Below are positions 1-9,960 of a stretch of 64,000 nt of DNA, one piece after another. The position numbers were made by a program, and so were the translations under genes. The stretch is from Balaenoptera acutorostrata (lineage: Eukaryota > Chordata > Mammalia > Artiodactyla > Balaenopteridae). The stretch spans positions 31,206,942 through 31,270,941 of the forward strand of contig NC_080078.1 of NCBI RefSeq assembly GCF_949987535.1. Direction: 5' to 3'. Numbering within the stretch: the stretch's first letter is position 1; the number at the start of each line of letters is the position of its first letter. A model generated the notes under the pieces. That model searched no databases, was not told where the DNA came from, and saw nothing but the letters and a program-made list of their open reading frames with translations.

Positions 1-79
1 AGTTGGAAGCTGGGAATGTTTTCTATCCCAATCTGGATTTTGGCTACACATTGTATATTATGTAAAAATTCAACCAAAT

Positions 80-330
80 GTAAAGTTTCAGAGTTTCTGT
101 TTGAGATGATGAAAAATTTTGGAAAAAGTAGTAATGATGGTTGTACAGCAACACAATTGTAATTTAATGCCACTGACTTCTACAGTTAAAAATGATAAAG
201 ATGGCAAATTCAGGATTTATATATTTTCCCACAATAAAAATTTTCCAAAAAAATTAATCAAACTGTACACTTAAGATGTGTGCCGTTTACTCTATGCTAT
301 GCCTCTACGTATAAGTAGGAAAAAAAACCT
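80..330 (+). mobile_element. Old L1 3' end (L1M type)
   Basis: Resembles the 3' untranslated end of an old L1M: a GATGATGAAAAA-type block, GTTGTACAGCAACA, AATGCCACTGAC, then CACAATAAAAATTTT near 231-246. A second terminal-like block, AAACTGTACACTTAAG, follows at 260-275. No ORF2 is retained. Subfamily not assigned. Confidence 0.65.
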
Positions 331-1427
331 GTCAAGGAGTATTTCACAACGCCTAGATGATACAGCTGTGAGGCGCACATTTCTTTTTTTCTATTTTTCT
401 TTAGGAAACCTCATCCCCAATGTCGTGCTGTGACTTTTGTGACTTTGAACACAGGTAGAGAGGTCTGGTTGACTTCCTTCTTGATTCTCCTTCTCCAAGG
501 ATTCTTTATTTTATCTCATTTTTTTAAAGTTCAGCGAATCATCTTCCCCGATGGTCTGGGTGAAGGTTTGGCAGCCTTGTATGAACGAGGGTATCGTTGG
601 ACTCAAGGAAAATCTGAAAATCTGTTGTACATATGAACCCTCTCCCCCCAACACATAACCCCTCCCCTCAAATGCATTTTTGGTTGGCTGGCTGGAGAAG
701 ATGTTTATAAAAAGGGCATAATTAACGTGGCAGGTGCCTTTGTTCTATGAAAATAATAACAGCGGAGAAAACAGGCATATAATTACTTGGGCTTTTTTGG
801 TGCTCGAGTGTTACTACTGCTGATATTAAGTAAAAAACATGACACCGAATTGTACTCTGAGTGTGAGGGGGTGATTCACTTCCAGCTGGTGGAGATGTGG
901 GCTTTTTGGGGGACGTGGAAAGTGGACTTGAATTTTTTTTTTAAATAGAAACAAAGATTAACCCCTTGACGACACGTGGGTGCGTGGTTGGATCCTTTGT
1001 GTCTTCCCTTGCAGGGATCTTCCCAGGACCACCCCTTGTGGGTCCCACCCCCTCTCACTTGGATAAGTGATGCTTTATAGTCTTTCTTATAAACTCCCAC
1101 TGTCACACCAGCTTCTGTCTCTTGTCTCTTCCTGCTCCTCAGATAAAGTAGGGAAGAGACAAACTGAGCCCAAATATCTCACTCATCCCCTACAAAGACA
1201 GAAAGCAATGGAAGGAAGGGTCTTCCACAGCCCTGTGATGCCAAGTCCAGGTATATTTCTCCATGGGCTGCCAAGTGCACAGGGATCTGGGCACTTGCTG
1301 ACCCCTCTGTCCGTGAAATTCTGCCTGCACCAAAAGGTGCTGGTGGTCTTGCCTGAGCTCTTTGGCTCAAATCCACAGAGCACATATTTCAAGTCAGATC
1401 ATCTGCATCATTTAGGCATGTTTTGAC
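331..1427. other. Unique sequence, no gene supported
   Basis: No repeat recognised. Open frames here (68-119 codons) overlap one another on both strands and show no domain I know. An exon-like segment at 405-454 is listed separately. Confidence 0.5.
405..454 (+). other. Exon-like segment (candidate only)
   Basis: A long pyrimidine tract at 380-402 ends in TTTAG at 404, and a GT follows at 455-456 (CACAG|GTAGAG). The 50-nt interval is open in at least two frames; one of them continues past the GT to a stop near 636. The acceptor is good and the donor is weak. No protein similarity recognised, so it may be chance. Confidence 0.15.
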
Positions 1428-1860
1428 CTGCAAGTGACACACTGTGGCTTACACAGACGAAGGTCTATTTTCCTCATGTAACAGGAAGTCCAGCGGTAAA
1501 GCAGCAGCTGCTCTTCCTTCGTGGCTTGATTATGCCAAGGCTGGGGTCTCAGTGACTCCCTACGTCTTTCTTTCATGATTGTTACCTCGCATTCTCAAGT
1601 GGCTGCCGGGGATCCAGGCACCTTGTCCACATTCAAGGCGGAAAAAAGTGGGGAAAGAGGTAGTGCTGGGCTTCATCTTGTCTTCTTTTATCAGGAAAGC
1701 AATTCTCAACCCAAAAAGGCTGGGAAATGAGTATTGAGGTTTTCCAGGCTCCATAGCAGGAAGAAGCAAGGCAGTGGATGGGAATAGGTAGGGAGGAGCC
1801 AGCCAGCCAGCTAACCTTGGTGCCATGTTTGCTACATGCTCCAGATGCAGTGAAAGCCCA
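1428..1860 (-). repeat. Ancient dispersed repeat, family not assigned
   Basis: Opens with CTGCAAGTGACACACTGTGG, followed by a CATGTAACAGGAAGTCCAG block and a GGCTCCATAGCAGG-like block. The same order of blocks recurs at 35925-36450 and 42005-42445. I recognise it as an old mammalian repeat but cannot name it safely. Confidence 0.5.
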
Positions 1861-1898
1861 GGCATCCACATGGATGGAGGACCATGAAGCCTGGATTT

Positions 1899-1979
1899 CT
1901 TTTTTTTTTTTTTTTAACTGAAGTATAATTGACTTACAGTGTTGCGTTAGTTCAGGTGTACAGCAAAGTGGTCAGTTAC

Positions 1980-2048
<69 letters not shown>

Positions 2049-2110
2049 TTATATATGTATTCTTTTCCAGATTCTTTTCCCTTATAGGTTATTACAATCT
2101 TGCAGTTCTT
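1899..2110 (-). mobile_element. L1 3' end, reverse orientation
   Basis: A T-run (A-tail on the minus strand) is followed by AACTGAAGTATAATTGACTT, TACAGCAAAGTGGTCAGTTA and TTCTTTTCCAGATTC, the reverse complement of the cetartiodactyl L1 3' end. It is 5'-truncated at about 200 bp. The internal AT stretch has expanded into a microsatellite. Confidence 0.85.
1980..2045. repeat. (TA)n microsatellite inside L1 3' UTR
   Basis: About 65 bases of almost pure TA interrupted by one TG, at the place where the L1 3' end normally carries a short ATACATATATA block. The tract probably grew from that seed. Confidence 0.95.
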
Positions 2111-2159
2111 GAGTTTCAGAGCATCAGGGGTTCTAAGAAGGTTGAAGATGCATGTCTCT

Positions 2160-2562
2160 CTTCTCATCTTCTGCTTGTGTCCGTTTGAGTTCTCTGAGAA
2201 GCAGATGTCCAGATGAAATTAGGAGGGCAAGAGATTTATTGGGGGGGGGGGATGCCTGTGAAGCGTAAAGGGAAAAGGGGCAGGAGTAGGTGTGGAGAGT
2301 CTTCAGACCATGGTGCGGATCTGACCCCTGTGAGACGAGAGAGGGAAGGAAGGAGGGGTGGGAAGGAAGGAGGGGTGGGGAGGAAGGAGGGGTGGGAAGG
2401 AAGGAGGGGTGGGAAGGAGATCCTCAGCCTCCGGAAGGAAACAATCTTGCTGACACCTTGATTTCAGACTTCTGGCCTCCTGAACAGTGAGAGATCACAT
2501 TTCTGTTGTGTTAAACCACCCAGTTTGTTGTAATTTGTTACAGCAACCCTAGGAAACTGACA
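2160..2562 (+). mobile_element. MLT1-like (ERVL-MaLR) LTR, 3' part clear
   Basis: From about 2420 the sequence follows the MaLR LTR 3' end: CTGACACCTTGATTTCAGAC, CTTCTGGCCTCCTGAACAG, AACCACCCAGTTTGTTG, GTTACAGCAACCCTAGGAAA, ending in ACTGACACA. The part before 2330 is not clearly the same element. No retroviral coding sequence is present. Confidence 0.65.
2343..2418 (+). repeat. 17-bp G-rich minisatellite, about 4.5 copies
   Basis: Unit GGGAAGGAAGGAGGGGT starts at 2343, 2360, 2377 and 2394, with a partial fifth copy. Only the third copy differs, by one base. It lies within or at the edge of the MLT1-like LTR. Confidence 0.95.
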
Positions 2563-2757
2563 CACCCCCGGTGCACCCCAGGCTTGTTCTGAGCCCTTCC
2601 ATTTGTTGCTTTGTAACATGCAAGGTCTTCAACTCAGAGGTGTCTGAGATCCTCCCTGTCTTGCAACCTGAGGCTCCAGGTCAAAGTGGATCTCTAAGTA
2701 TTTATTAGAGGGACCTCCTGGTCTCAGGAACCCAAATGTTCATGTTGAGCTAAGCTT

Positions 2758-2910
2758 TGGGTTGAGAGCCTGGGCTTTGGGACCAGGTGATCTGAATGTG
2801 AATTCTGTCTCCAGCTGCTTGGTGACCTTGGGCATCAACACAACCTTTAGCTTTTCTTACCTATAAAATGATAAGAGTACTTCCTTAAAGAGCTCTGAGA
2901 AGGAGCCAAT
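2758..2910 (+). repeat. MIR SINE
   Basis: Contains GAGCCTGGGCTTTGGGACCA, GCTGCTTGGTGACCTTGGGC and CTTACCTATAAAATGATAAG, matching the tRNA-derived head and core of MIR in order. Confidence 0.8.
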
Positions 2911-3084
2911 GAAGAACCTGCTTCACTGGATATAGCCAGTATGTGGGTGATTTTGTCATTATTGTCACTGTTGTTTAAAAAATGATCATGACGATGATGG
3001 TGGTATTGTTGCAGAGACCACCTGTCTTCTATGAATGCTCCTTGTTCTGTTCTCTTTCAATTCCTTCTTCTTTTTTCTAAAAAG

Positions 3085-3146
3085 CCCATGATTGACTCCA
3101 GTTGCCAGAATTCTCCCCATGATTGACTCCAGTTGCCAGAATTCTC
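3085..3146 (+). repeat. Perfect 31-bp tandem duplication
   Basis: Two identical 31-base copies, 3085-3115 and 3116-3146, each starting CCCATGATTGACTCCAG and ending CAGAATTCTC. Exact identity points to a recent event or an assembly artefact. Confidence 0.97.
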
Positions 3147-3564
3147 GACTGGCAAATTAAGTACAGGTTTAGGGGATCAGAAAAACAGGGACCCAGAGAA
3201 ACAGAGAGCAAAAGAGAATGAATTAGAAATCTTAAAAGAGAGAATGAGAGCAAGCAAACGAGAGGAATGATTGATTTGAGCACAACATAAATGTGTGTAA
3301 TTTGGAAAAATAAAACTGTACGTTGTAGCCTACTGTGAAATTGCATACGGCGGCAGTGTGCGGTTTTCAGGGCGTTGGGCCTCTGCGTGTCCTGCCTTAT
3401 TGACTGTGCCTCTTTCTCTAACCCAAAATGCCCCAATGCACCTCCACCCAAAGGAAGACTAGCATGTGAAATGGCCCTGTGGTGGAAGGAATTATGCAGA
3501 ATCAAGTTGAAAAAGGCAGGCCAGTGTGGCTTGACTAAAGAGGAAAGAGAATGTTTCTCCTTCT
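3147..3564. other. Unique sequence
   Basis: A purine-rich stretch (about 3180-3260) and then unique sequence. A 142-codon frame on the minus strand and a 65-codon frame on the plus strand overlap here; neither has a recognisable domain. Confidence 0.5.
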
Positions 3565-3780
3565 CACTATGAGCCCTGGGAAGGATTTCATCTTTATCCA
3601 GAGACCAGTGGAAGCCAGTGGAAGGTTTTGAGCGGCAACAAGATGCGATGGGGCATTTTGAAGGATTCTCAGAGCAGTTGGCAGCTGTAGGGAGAAAAGA
3701 TTGGAAGAAGCAAGCATGGGCTCAGGAGACCAGTTACAGCATCCCAGATGAGAGACAATGATGAGACCGACTACTGACAG
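3565..3780. repeat. L2 fragment, internal part
   Basis: GAGACCAGTTACAGCATCCC and the preceding AAGATTGGAAGAAGCAAGCA resemble the L2 block that usually reads as agaccagttaggaggctatt. Orientation not fixed. Confidence 0.55.
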
Positions 3781-4135
3781 TTTTGTTACTTAAAAAAAAA
3801 AAAAAAAGCCCAGTCCTTCTCTCCCTCCTGCCCCACAAACGGGCTGCAGCGTGCATGGCCTCTGCTCGGAACAAAGTCTGCAGCTGTCTCTCTGCACAGG
3901 AACCAGCCCCAGACAAGCAGAGGACGGTAAATGTCAGAATCGGGCAATTTGCAAAGACGTTAAATCCCCAGGCTCAGAGCTAGCTGCAGCTCCATATGCG
4001 AGAAGACAGGAGCATAATTTTCTTTAACCCGGAGCAGACACGAAATGTGAGGGCAAATCCCAGTACAGGTATTTGGCAACTAAGATCAGTTACTTACAAG
4101 GAGGAGGAGAGAAGCTGTCGAGATTGAGGGACAGG
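3781..4135. other. Unique sequence with a poly(A) run
   Basis: Contains an A-run at about 3791-3806 and otherwise unique sequence. The 66-codon frame across it begins by reading the A-run as lysines and is not credible as a gene. Confidence 0.5.
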
Positions 4136-4139
4136 TCTG

Positions 4140-4330
4140 GGCTTAGTACGAGTGTCACCTCACTTTATCCTCTCAGCGACGCTGCAAGGAAGCTTTTATT
4201 CTCCCCACTTCATAGGTGAGTTAACTGAGGCCCAAGCGCCTGAATGCCTTAACCAAGTGGAGAAGTTATGGCCATTGCTGCCTTGTCGTCGACTTCTGAG
4301 TCTCTGATTTCTAACCTTAGCTCCAGTGCT
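4140..4330 (-). repeat. MIR SINE, reverse
   Basis: TTATTCTCCCCACTTCATAG then GTGAGTTAACTGAGGCCCAA is the reverse complement of the MIR core (…CCTCAGTTTCCTCATCTG…). Tail end degraded. Confidence 0.7.
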
Positions 4331-4424
4331 GTATAAATCCTTTCCCCAGGGTTGCATTGACCTCCAGGGAAGAGTCCCATCCCGTGATCAATGCACAGGC
4401 CTCTGTGATTCCAAAGAGGACTAG

Positions 4425-4625
4425 GTGCTAACATCTAGTTCACGCCCACCGTATGCAAGTCCCTAAGCTATGCATCGCCTCTTTTAATCCACACCAAGAC
4501 GCTTTGGTGGAGGCACAGTGATTATCGCTCCAATTTAGCAGATGAAGAAATGGTTCAGAGAGGTAAGGTTACAGGTGAACAAGGCTGCTAAGTTTGGATT
4601 TGATCCAGTGCTGTCTTATTCTGCC
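4425..4625 (-). repeat. MIR SINE, reverse
   Basis: Reads CGCCTCTTTTAATCCACACC, GCAGATGAAGAAATGGTTCA, GAGAGGTAAGGTTACAGG and TTTGGATTTGATCCAGTG, a nearly full-length MIR in reverse. Confidence 0.8.
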
Positions 4626-4744
4626 CAGGCAGAGATCCATCATGCGCAGGTAACATGATTGGGGATCTCAAACTGCTCTTTTATAATTTGCACATCAATA
4701 CTGAAGAGTGGCATGACAATTAAGGAATGTATCATTCTTATGTC

Positions 4745-5470
4745 TTCTCATTACCGCTCTCTCCTCATCCAATTTATCCAAAAACCCCGTTGATTCCTTT
4801 TTAAAGTATAAAGAGAATCCAACCACTTCTACCACTTCCAGGGCTCACACTCTGGCCCAAGACCGCTTTGTCTCACCTGGCTGATCACAGCATCCTCCTA
4901 ACTGGTGCATCTGCTCCCATCCTTGCCCCGGCCACAGTGCACACATAGCAGCCAGAATGGTCCATCCAAATAAAATCAGGTCCTATGACTCACCTCCTCA
5001 AACTCCAGCGTACTCAGGGTAAATCCCAGTCCTTCACAAGAGCCCATAAGGTTCTGTACCTCACTCTCTGGCCCCCAACCATGCTCATGCCTCAGGGCCT
5101 TTGCACGTGCCTTTCTCTAGAATGCTTTTCCTCCAGAATTCTGCAGGCCTCACCTCCATGTCTCTTTCAGGTCTCTACTCGCTGCCGTCTAATCAGAAAG
5201 TCCTTCCCTGACCGTCCTATAGCATAGACCCACCCCCCCCACACTATCTTCATAGTCTACTTTTCCCCATAACCCTGACATAGCACATATTTACTTCTGT
5301 GTTTTTTTAAAAAATTGTCTACTTCCCCACACTGCAGAGTGAGCGCCATGAAGGAACGGAGGAAAGGAGCTTTGCTTGGTTCACTGCTCTATCCCCAGTA
5401 CCTAGGACAATGCCCGGCACAGAAGAGGTGCTCAACAAATATTTGTTGAATGAAGGCATGAATAAATACA
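4745..5470 (+). repeat. L2 LINE 3' region
   Basis: A long L2 3' segment in order: TGGCCCCCAACCATGCTCAT, GCCTCAGGGCCTTTGCACGT, AGAAAGTCCTTCCCTGACCG, CTATCCCCAGTACCTAGGAC and the terminal CTCAACAAATATTTGTTGAA. No functional ORF. Confidence 0.85.
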
Positions 5471-5659
5471 TCCTCAATAGAATAGCTCAGATGAATGGAA
5501 AGGCAACTCACAGAATGGAAGAAACTATTTACTAACCATATACCCGATAAAGGGTTAATATCCAAATAATAAAGAATTCCTACAACTCAATAGCCAAAAA
5601 GCAAATAACCTGATTGAAAAATGGGCGAAGGAACTGAATAGACATTTCTATTCATCAGT

Positions 5660-5751
5660 GTTAGTGATGTTGAGCACATTTTCATGTGACTGCTGGCCAT
5701 TTGAATGTCACTGGCTAGCAGTCACATGAAAATGTGCTCAGCATAACTAAC
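5660..5751. repeat. 40-bp-arm hairpin within L1M
   Basis: Left arm 5660-5699 and right arm 5712-5751 are reverse complements with 3 mismatches in 40; the spacer is 12 bases. The right arm fits the normal L1 order. The left arm is an inverted copy of the same L1 segment and stands where L1 normally reads ccaaagaagacatac. Confidence 0.95.
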
Positions 5752-6132
5752 ATCAGGGAAATGCAAATCGATACCACAATAAGCTATTACCTCACACCTG
5801 TTAGGATGCCTATTATCAAAACACACACACACAAAGATTACAAGTGTTGGCAATAACAAGTGTTGGAGAAAAAGGAGCCCTGTGCACTGCTGGTGGGAAG
5901 GTAAATTGGTGCAGCCATCATGGAAAACAGTACGGAGGTTCCTCAAAAAATTAAAAATAGAACTACCATATGATCCAGCAATCCCATTTCTGGGTGTATA
6001 TCCAGAGGAAAGGAATGCAAGATCTCGAAGAGATATCTACACCCCCATGCTCATTGCAGCATTATTTACAATAGCCAAGACATGGAAACAATCTAAGTGT
6101 TCACTGACGACTGATGGATAAAGAAAATGTGG

Positions 6133-6380
6133 GGAGAGGGAAGGGGGGAGGGGTAAAATATGGGTGGGGGATTAACAGGTACAAACTACAATGTGTAAAA
6201 TACATAAGCTACAAGGATATATTGTACAACGCAGGGAATATAGTCAATGTTTTATAATAACTGTAAATGGAATATAATTCTTTAAAAATTATAAAACACT
6301 ATGTTGTACACCTGCAACTTAAATAATATTGTACATCAAGTATACCTGAATTAAAAAATGAACACACCCTCAAAAAAAAG
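6133..6380 (+). mobile_element. 5'-truncated L1 3' end nested in L1M
   Basis: Carries GGTACAAACTACAATGTGTA, ACAAGGATATATTGTACAAC, AATACATAAGCTACAAGG, TATGTTGTACACCTGCAACT and ends in an A-rich tail. Flanked by AGAAAATGTGG at 6122-6132 and 6381-6391, an 11-bp target-site duplication of host L1M sequence. It is therefore younger than the L1M. Confidence 0.9.
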
Positions 6381-6400
6381 AGAAAATGTGGTGTATGTAT

Positions 6401-6463
6401 TACACACACACACACACACACACGGTGTGTGTGTATATATATGTATATATATATAAAGTTGAA
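6401..6463. repeat. Compound (CA)n(GT)n(AT)n microsatellite
   Basis: A CA run is followed by a GT run and then AT repeats. The CA and GT blocks are mutually complementary and could fold back. It lies in L1M where the consensus has a short GTATATATACACA stretch. Confidence 0.95.
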
Positions 6464-6961
6464 TATTATTATTATTATTGAATATTATTCAGCTTGAAAA
6501 AAGAAGGAAATTCTGACATTTGCAGCAACATGAATGAACCTGGAGGACATTATGCTCAGTGAAATAAGCCAGACCCAAAAAGACAAATACTGCATGATCC
6601 CATTTATATGAGGAATCTAAAGCAGTCACTCATAGAAGCAGAGAGTAGAATGGGGAGGGGCTAGGGAGGAGGAAATGAGAAGTATGAGTCAAAAAGTCCA
6701 AAGTTTCAGTTACGCGAGGTGAATCAGTTCTGGAGAATCTCCAGCACAGCATCGTGCCTGGACTTAACAATACTGTACTGTATAGTTAAAAATGTGCTAA
6801 GAGGGTAGATCTTATGTTAAATGTTCTTACCGCAAAATAATAGTGATAATTAATTGAGTGAGAGGAACGTTTTGGAGATGATGGACACACTTATGGTATA
6901 GATTGTGGTGATGGTTTCATGGGTGTGTATCTCCAAACTCATCAAGTTGTATGCATTAAAC

Positions 6962-7545
6962 ACGCACAGCTTTTTGGTTTTGTTTTTTATAAAATTTATT
7001 TTATTGAAGTATAGTTGATTTACAATGTGTTAATTCCTGCTGTACAGCAAAGTGATTCAGTTATATATAGTCATACGTTCTCTTTCATATTCTTTTCCAT
7101 TATGGTTTATCACAGGATATTGAATGTAGTTCCCTGTGCTATACAGTATGACCTTGTTTTTTATCCAGTCTATATATAATAGTTTGCATCTGCTAATCCC
7201 AAACTCCCAATCCATCCATCCCCCAACCCCAGCCCCTTGACAATCACAAGCCTGTTCTCTGTGTCTGTGAGTCTGTTTCTGTTTCATAGATAAGTTCAGT
7301 TGTATCATATTTTAGATTCCGCATATAAGTGACATCATACGGTATTTGTCTTTCTCTTTCTGACTTACTTCGTTTAGAATGATAATCTCTAGGTCCATCC
7401 ATGTTGCTGCAAATGGCATTATTTCATTCTTTTTTATGGCTGAATAGTATTCCATTGTATATATCTATATACCACATCCTCTTTATCCATTCATCTGTCA
7501 GTGGATGTTGTTTCCATGTCTTGGCTATTGTGAATAGTATGCACA
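6962..7545 (-). mobile_element. L1 3' end, reverse orientation
   Basis: Starts with T-rich tail sequence, then TTATTGAAGTATAGTTGATT, GTACAGCAAAGTGATTCAGT, GATATTGAATGTAGTTCCCT, TCTAGGTCCATCCATGTTGC and TGAATAGTATTCCATTGTAT: complete L1 3' UTR and the end of ORF2 in reverse, 5'-truncated. Confidence 0.9.
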
Positions 7546-7689
7546 GATTTTTGTATGTCAATCATACTTCAATCGAGTGCTTTGAAAAAATGAAATCAGA
7601 TGATGAGGACATAAAGTTTCTTCTCATTAAAAGCCCCCTATGAAAGGGGAAAGGAAGGGGAAATGTGTTGAGATGACACCTACTATGTA

Positions 7690-7800
7690 TCAATACCAGC
7701 ATAGCAGCATAGCAGCTACAAGGGCAGATCTGACTCAGAGAGCCCTGGATCCAACTCCTGGCTCTGCCACCTGCTGGCTGGGTAGCCTGGGGGGAGGGGT
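7690..7800 (+). repeat. MIR SINE fragment
   Basis: CCCTGGATCCAACTCCTGGC followed by TCTGCCACCTGCTGGCTGGG matches the MIR head; the 3' half is missing or decayed. Confidence 0.6.
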
Positions 7801-8545
7801 CACCCACCCACTTAGCATCTTCACCTACTCAGTGTTCATGACCACAGTACTACCACACCAGGGTGTCCTCAGGGTGGAAAGCAAGATGCTTCCAAGGGCC
7901 TGACGCCTGATAAGTGGCAACAAACATTAGTTATTCAGATAGTCATACCACGTGACCTCCCTGAGCTGATAAAATTGCCTGTTTCCTGAAGCACCATCAA
8001 GACTACTTCCAAATCTAGTTTTTTCGGAGATGAGGTAATAAGTGTGCAGAGAGGAATCCCATTAGACAGAAAAATCCAGGAACTGGCCTAAATGAATATT
8101 CCTCCCTAATGTCATTTTTGACTTTTTCTACTTCAACTTTGAAATGATACAATATGTGGAGGCTTCATCTGAGTCAAATGGACAGCAGCTGCCCCCATCA
8201 TTTTACCTCCGATTCCAGCCTTTGATGGCTCAGAGTTATTCTGGAAGCGGTTTTCCCTGATAAGAAGATGATCAATGCTTAGACTGTATGCAAATAGTAT
8301 TTGGGCTTGAATGGCCATGGAAAGAGGGTAGCTGGGAACATGTTTGTTTGTGGTACAGATAGTTGGTTGGATGAATTCTGGTCAAGGAATGTAGTGAGTA
8401 AGGCCCAGGGAATTAGTACAGATTCCTTCTGTTCTCATATGGACCCCCCCCACCAACACCTCTCTCCCCGGGGTTAGCACTTAGGCTTAGGCTGAGAACC
8501 CTGAGCTTGTATTCATCACTTGGATACAGGATATATTTCTCCTAT
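7801..8545. other. Unique sequence
   Basis: No repeat or gene recognised. Short frames of 60-87 codons occur on both strands without domain features. Confidence 0.5.
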
Positions 8546-8615
8546 TCTGGTTCTGCTTTACTTGTCCATTATAATCACCATCTGGTTCTGCTTTACTTGT
8601 CCATTATAATCACCA
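8546..8615 (+). repeat. Perfect 35-bp tandem duplication
   Basis: Copies 8546-8580 and 8581-8615 are identical, each beginning TCTGGTTCTGCTTTACTTG and ending ATAATCACCA. It creates part of a 66-codon frame that has no other support. Confidence 0.97.
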
Positions 8616-8619
8616 TCAT

Positions 8620-8872
8620 CTGGGCGAAAAAGCAAATGACAGAACATCCTGTATCATATAATCCCATTCCTGTAAAGTATAGAGGCGTGTGTTTCTTTAA
8701 GCACTAGAAAGATGTCTGGAAATATGCTCTTTAAAATATTGAAAGTGGTTAATAAGTTATTTAGGACTGCTGGGAATTTCGGTGAGTTTTTTTGTCTTTT
8801 TATTCTTTCCGGTATTATTTGAAGTTTCTAAAATTACCACAAATTTTCTGTGCAATAAAAAATAAATAAATA
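8620..8872 (+). repeat. Old L1 (L1ME-like) 3' end
   Basis: AAAGATGTCTGGAAATATGC, AAAGTGGTTAATAAGTTATT and the AAATTTTCTGTGCAATAAAA end with AAATAAATAAATAAA tail resemble ancient L1 3' ends of the L1ME/HAL1 group. Confidence 0.55.
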
Positions 8873-8892
8873 AAGCTATTTTCACTTCCAAA

Positions 8893-9090
8893 GAACCCCT
8901 GAATCCAAATCCTAGCATTAATAGCTGTGTGGCCTTCGGAAGTTTTCTTATCCTCTCTGAATCTGAGCTGAATCATCTTTTATATGGGGTTAATAATAGT
9001 ACCTGTCTTACAGAATGGTTGCATAGTTTAAAATGAGTTAATACATGTAAAATGCAACTGACACAAAGCCAATTTGGTATTAGCTATGAC
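8893..9090 (+). repeat. MIR SINE
   Basis: AATAGCTGTGTGGCCTTCGG, GGGGTTAATAATAGTACCTG and AATGAGTTAATACATGTAAA cover MIR core and 3' part. Confidence 0.8.
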
Positions 9091-9754
9091 GATCTTTCCA
9101 TGAACTACATTAGGAGCTGCCAGAATCAGACTCAAGAGTCAGTAAATTATGATAACAAGAGATTACCTTTCAAATGGCCCATAATTTGAGGAGCTACACA
9201 CAACCTCATACTTGTGAGAAGCCGGAGCAATGTAATCTTTCCCCTATTTTCTCAGAAAGAGTCAGCTAAGAAAGTCCTACAGACTTCTTCGAAGATTACA
9301 AAAGCTGTTCAGATTCTGAAGCTAGATAAAGAAGAAAAAAATCACAGAAAATATGGAAGGTAACAAGGTTGGGACAGAAATGTGGTTTTTCTTTATAGCT
9401 GCAGCAGGAGTTAATCAGCTTGACACCAAGTGGCAATGTTCTTTCCCCAAAGACAGTAGTTTAGCGCGGCCCTAGACAAGGGAGCTGATAAGACCAAATG
9501 TGTGTTCTCAGTTCTCACTCCTCCTCAGCTCAAGTCTAATGAATTAGCCCAAATGAACTTCCAGAAATAATTGGACCACCTCTGGTTGGCATGAGTCTAC
9601 CTAAAAAAACAAAAAAAAACTGGAAAATATTAGCATGAGAATCAGGCTTCTGGGTAGCAGGCAGATCTGCAAGCCATAAAGTGAAAGGATGAAAGAAATA
9701 CGACCCCCAGGCAGGTACACCTGGAATACCTTCCCCAGTCTTCAGCCAACTTCG
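9091..9754. other. Unique sequence
   Basis: No repeat recognised between two MIRs. AT-rich with no long open frame before 9642. Confidence 0.5.
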
Positions 9755-9960
9755 AGAAAGCTAGTTTTGAAATCCAAAAGACCTGGGTATAAAGCTTGGC
9801 TCCGCCCCTTCCAGCTCTGTGACCTTGGGCAGACTCGCTGAGCCTAAGATTCCTAATTTGTAAAACAGGCTTCCCTAAGAGTAATAAGAATGTGATCATC
9901 GAACAGATGTAGCTTCTTAGTACAATGCCCCACACCCAGTAGCTGAACAGTCCACATTCG
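9755..9960 (+). repeat. MIR SINE
   Basis: GACCTGGGTATAAAGCTTGG, CCAGCTCTGTGACCTTGGGC and TTCCTAATTTGTAAAACAGG are the MIR head and core in order. The 97-codon antisense frame here is a shadow of it. Confidence 0.8.

Larger units (their letters stand above)
5475..6958 (+). mobile_element. L1M ORF2 C-terminal piece and 3' UTR, split by a younger L1
   Basis: The first part (to 6132) carries ORF2 C-terminal sequence: a readable stretch at 5932-6118 includes the [20 protein letters not shown] segment typical of L1 ORF2. The second part (6381-6958) continues with CAGCAACATGAATGAACCTG, GTGAAATAAGCCAGACCC and L1M 3' UTR to AAACTCATCAAGTTGTATGC. Stops and length changes make it a dead fossil. A local inverted duplication sits at 5660-5751. 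Confidence 0.9.

Noticed and set aside
3077..3505. 142-codon minus-strand frame
   Set aside because: Its last codons read through the exact 31-bp tandem duplication and it has no recognisable domain.
7546..7580. Apparent plus-strand L1 terminus (TATGTCAATCATACTTCAAT) next to the reversed L1
   Set aside because: Too short to separate from chance; the reversed L1 already has its own tail at the other end, so this is not twin priming.
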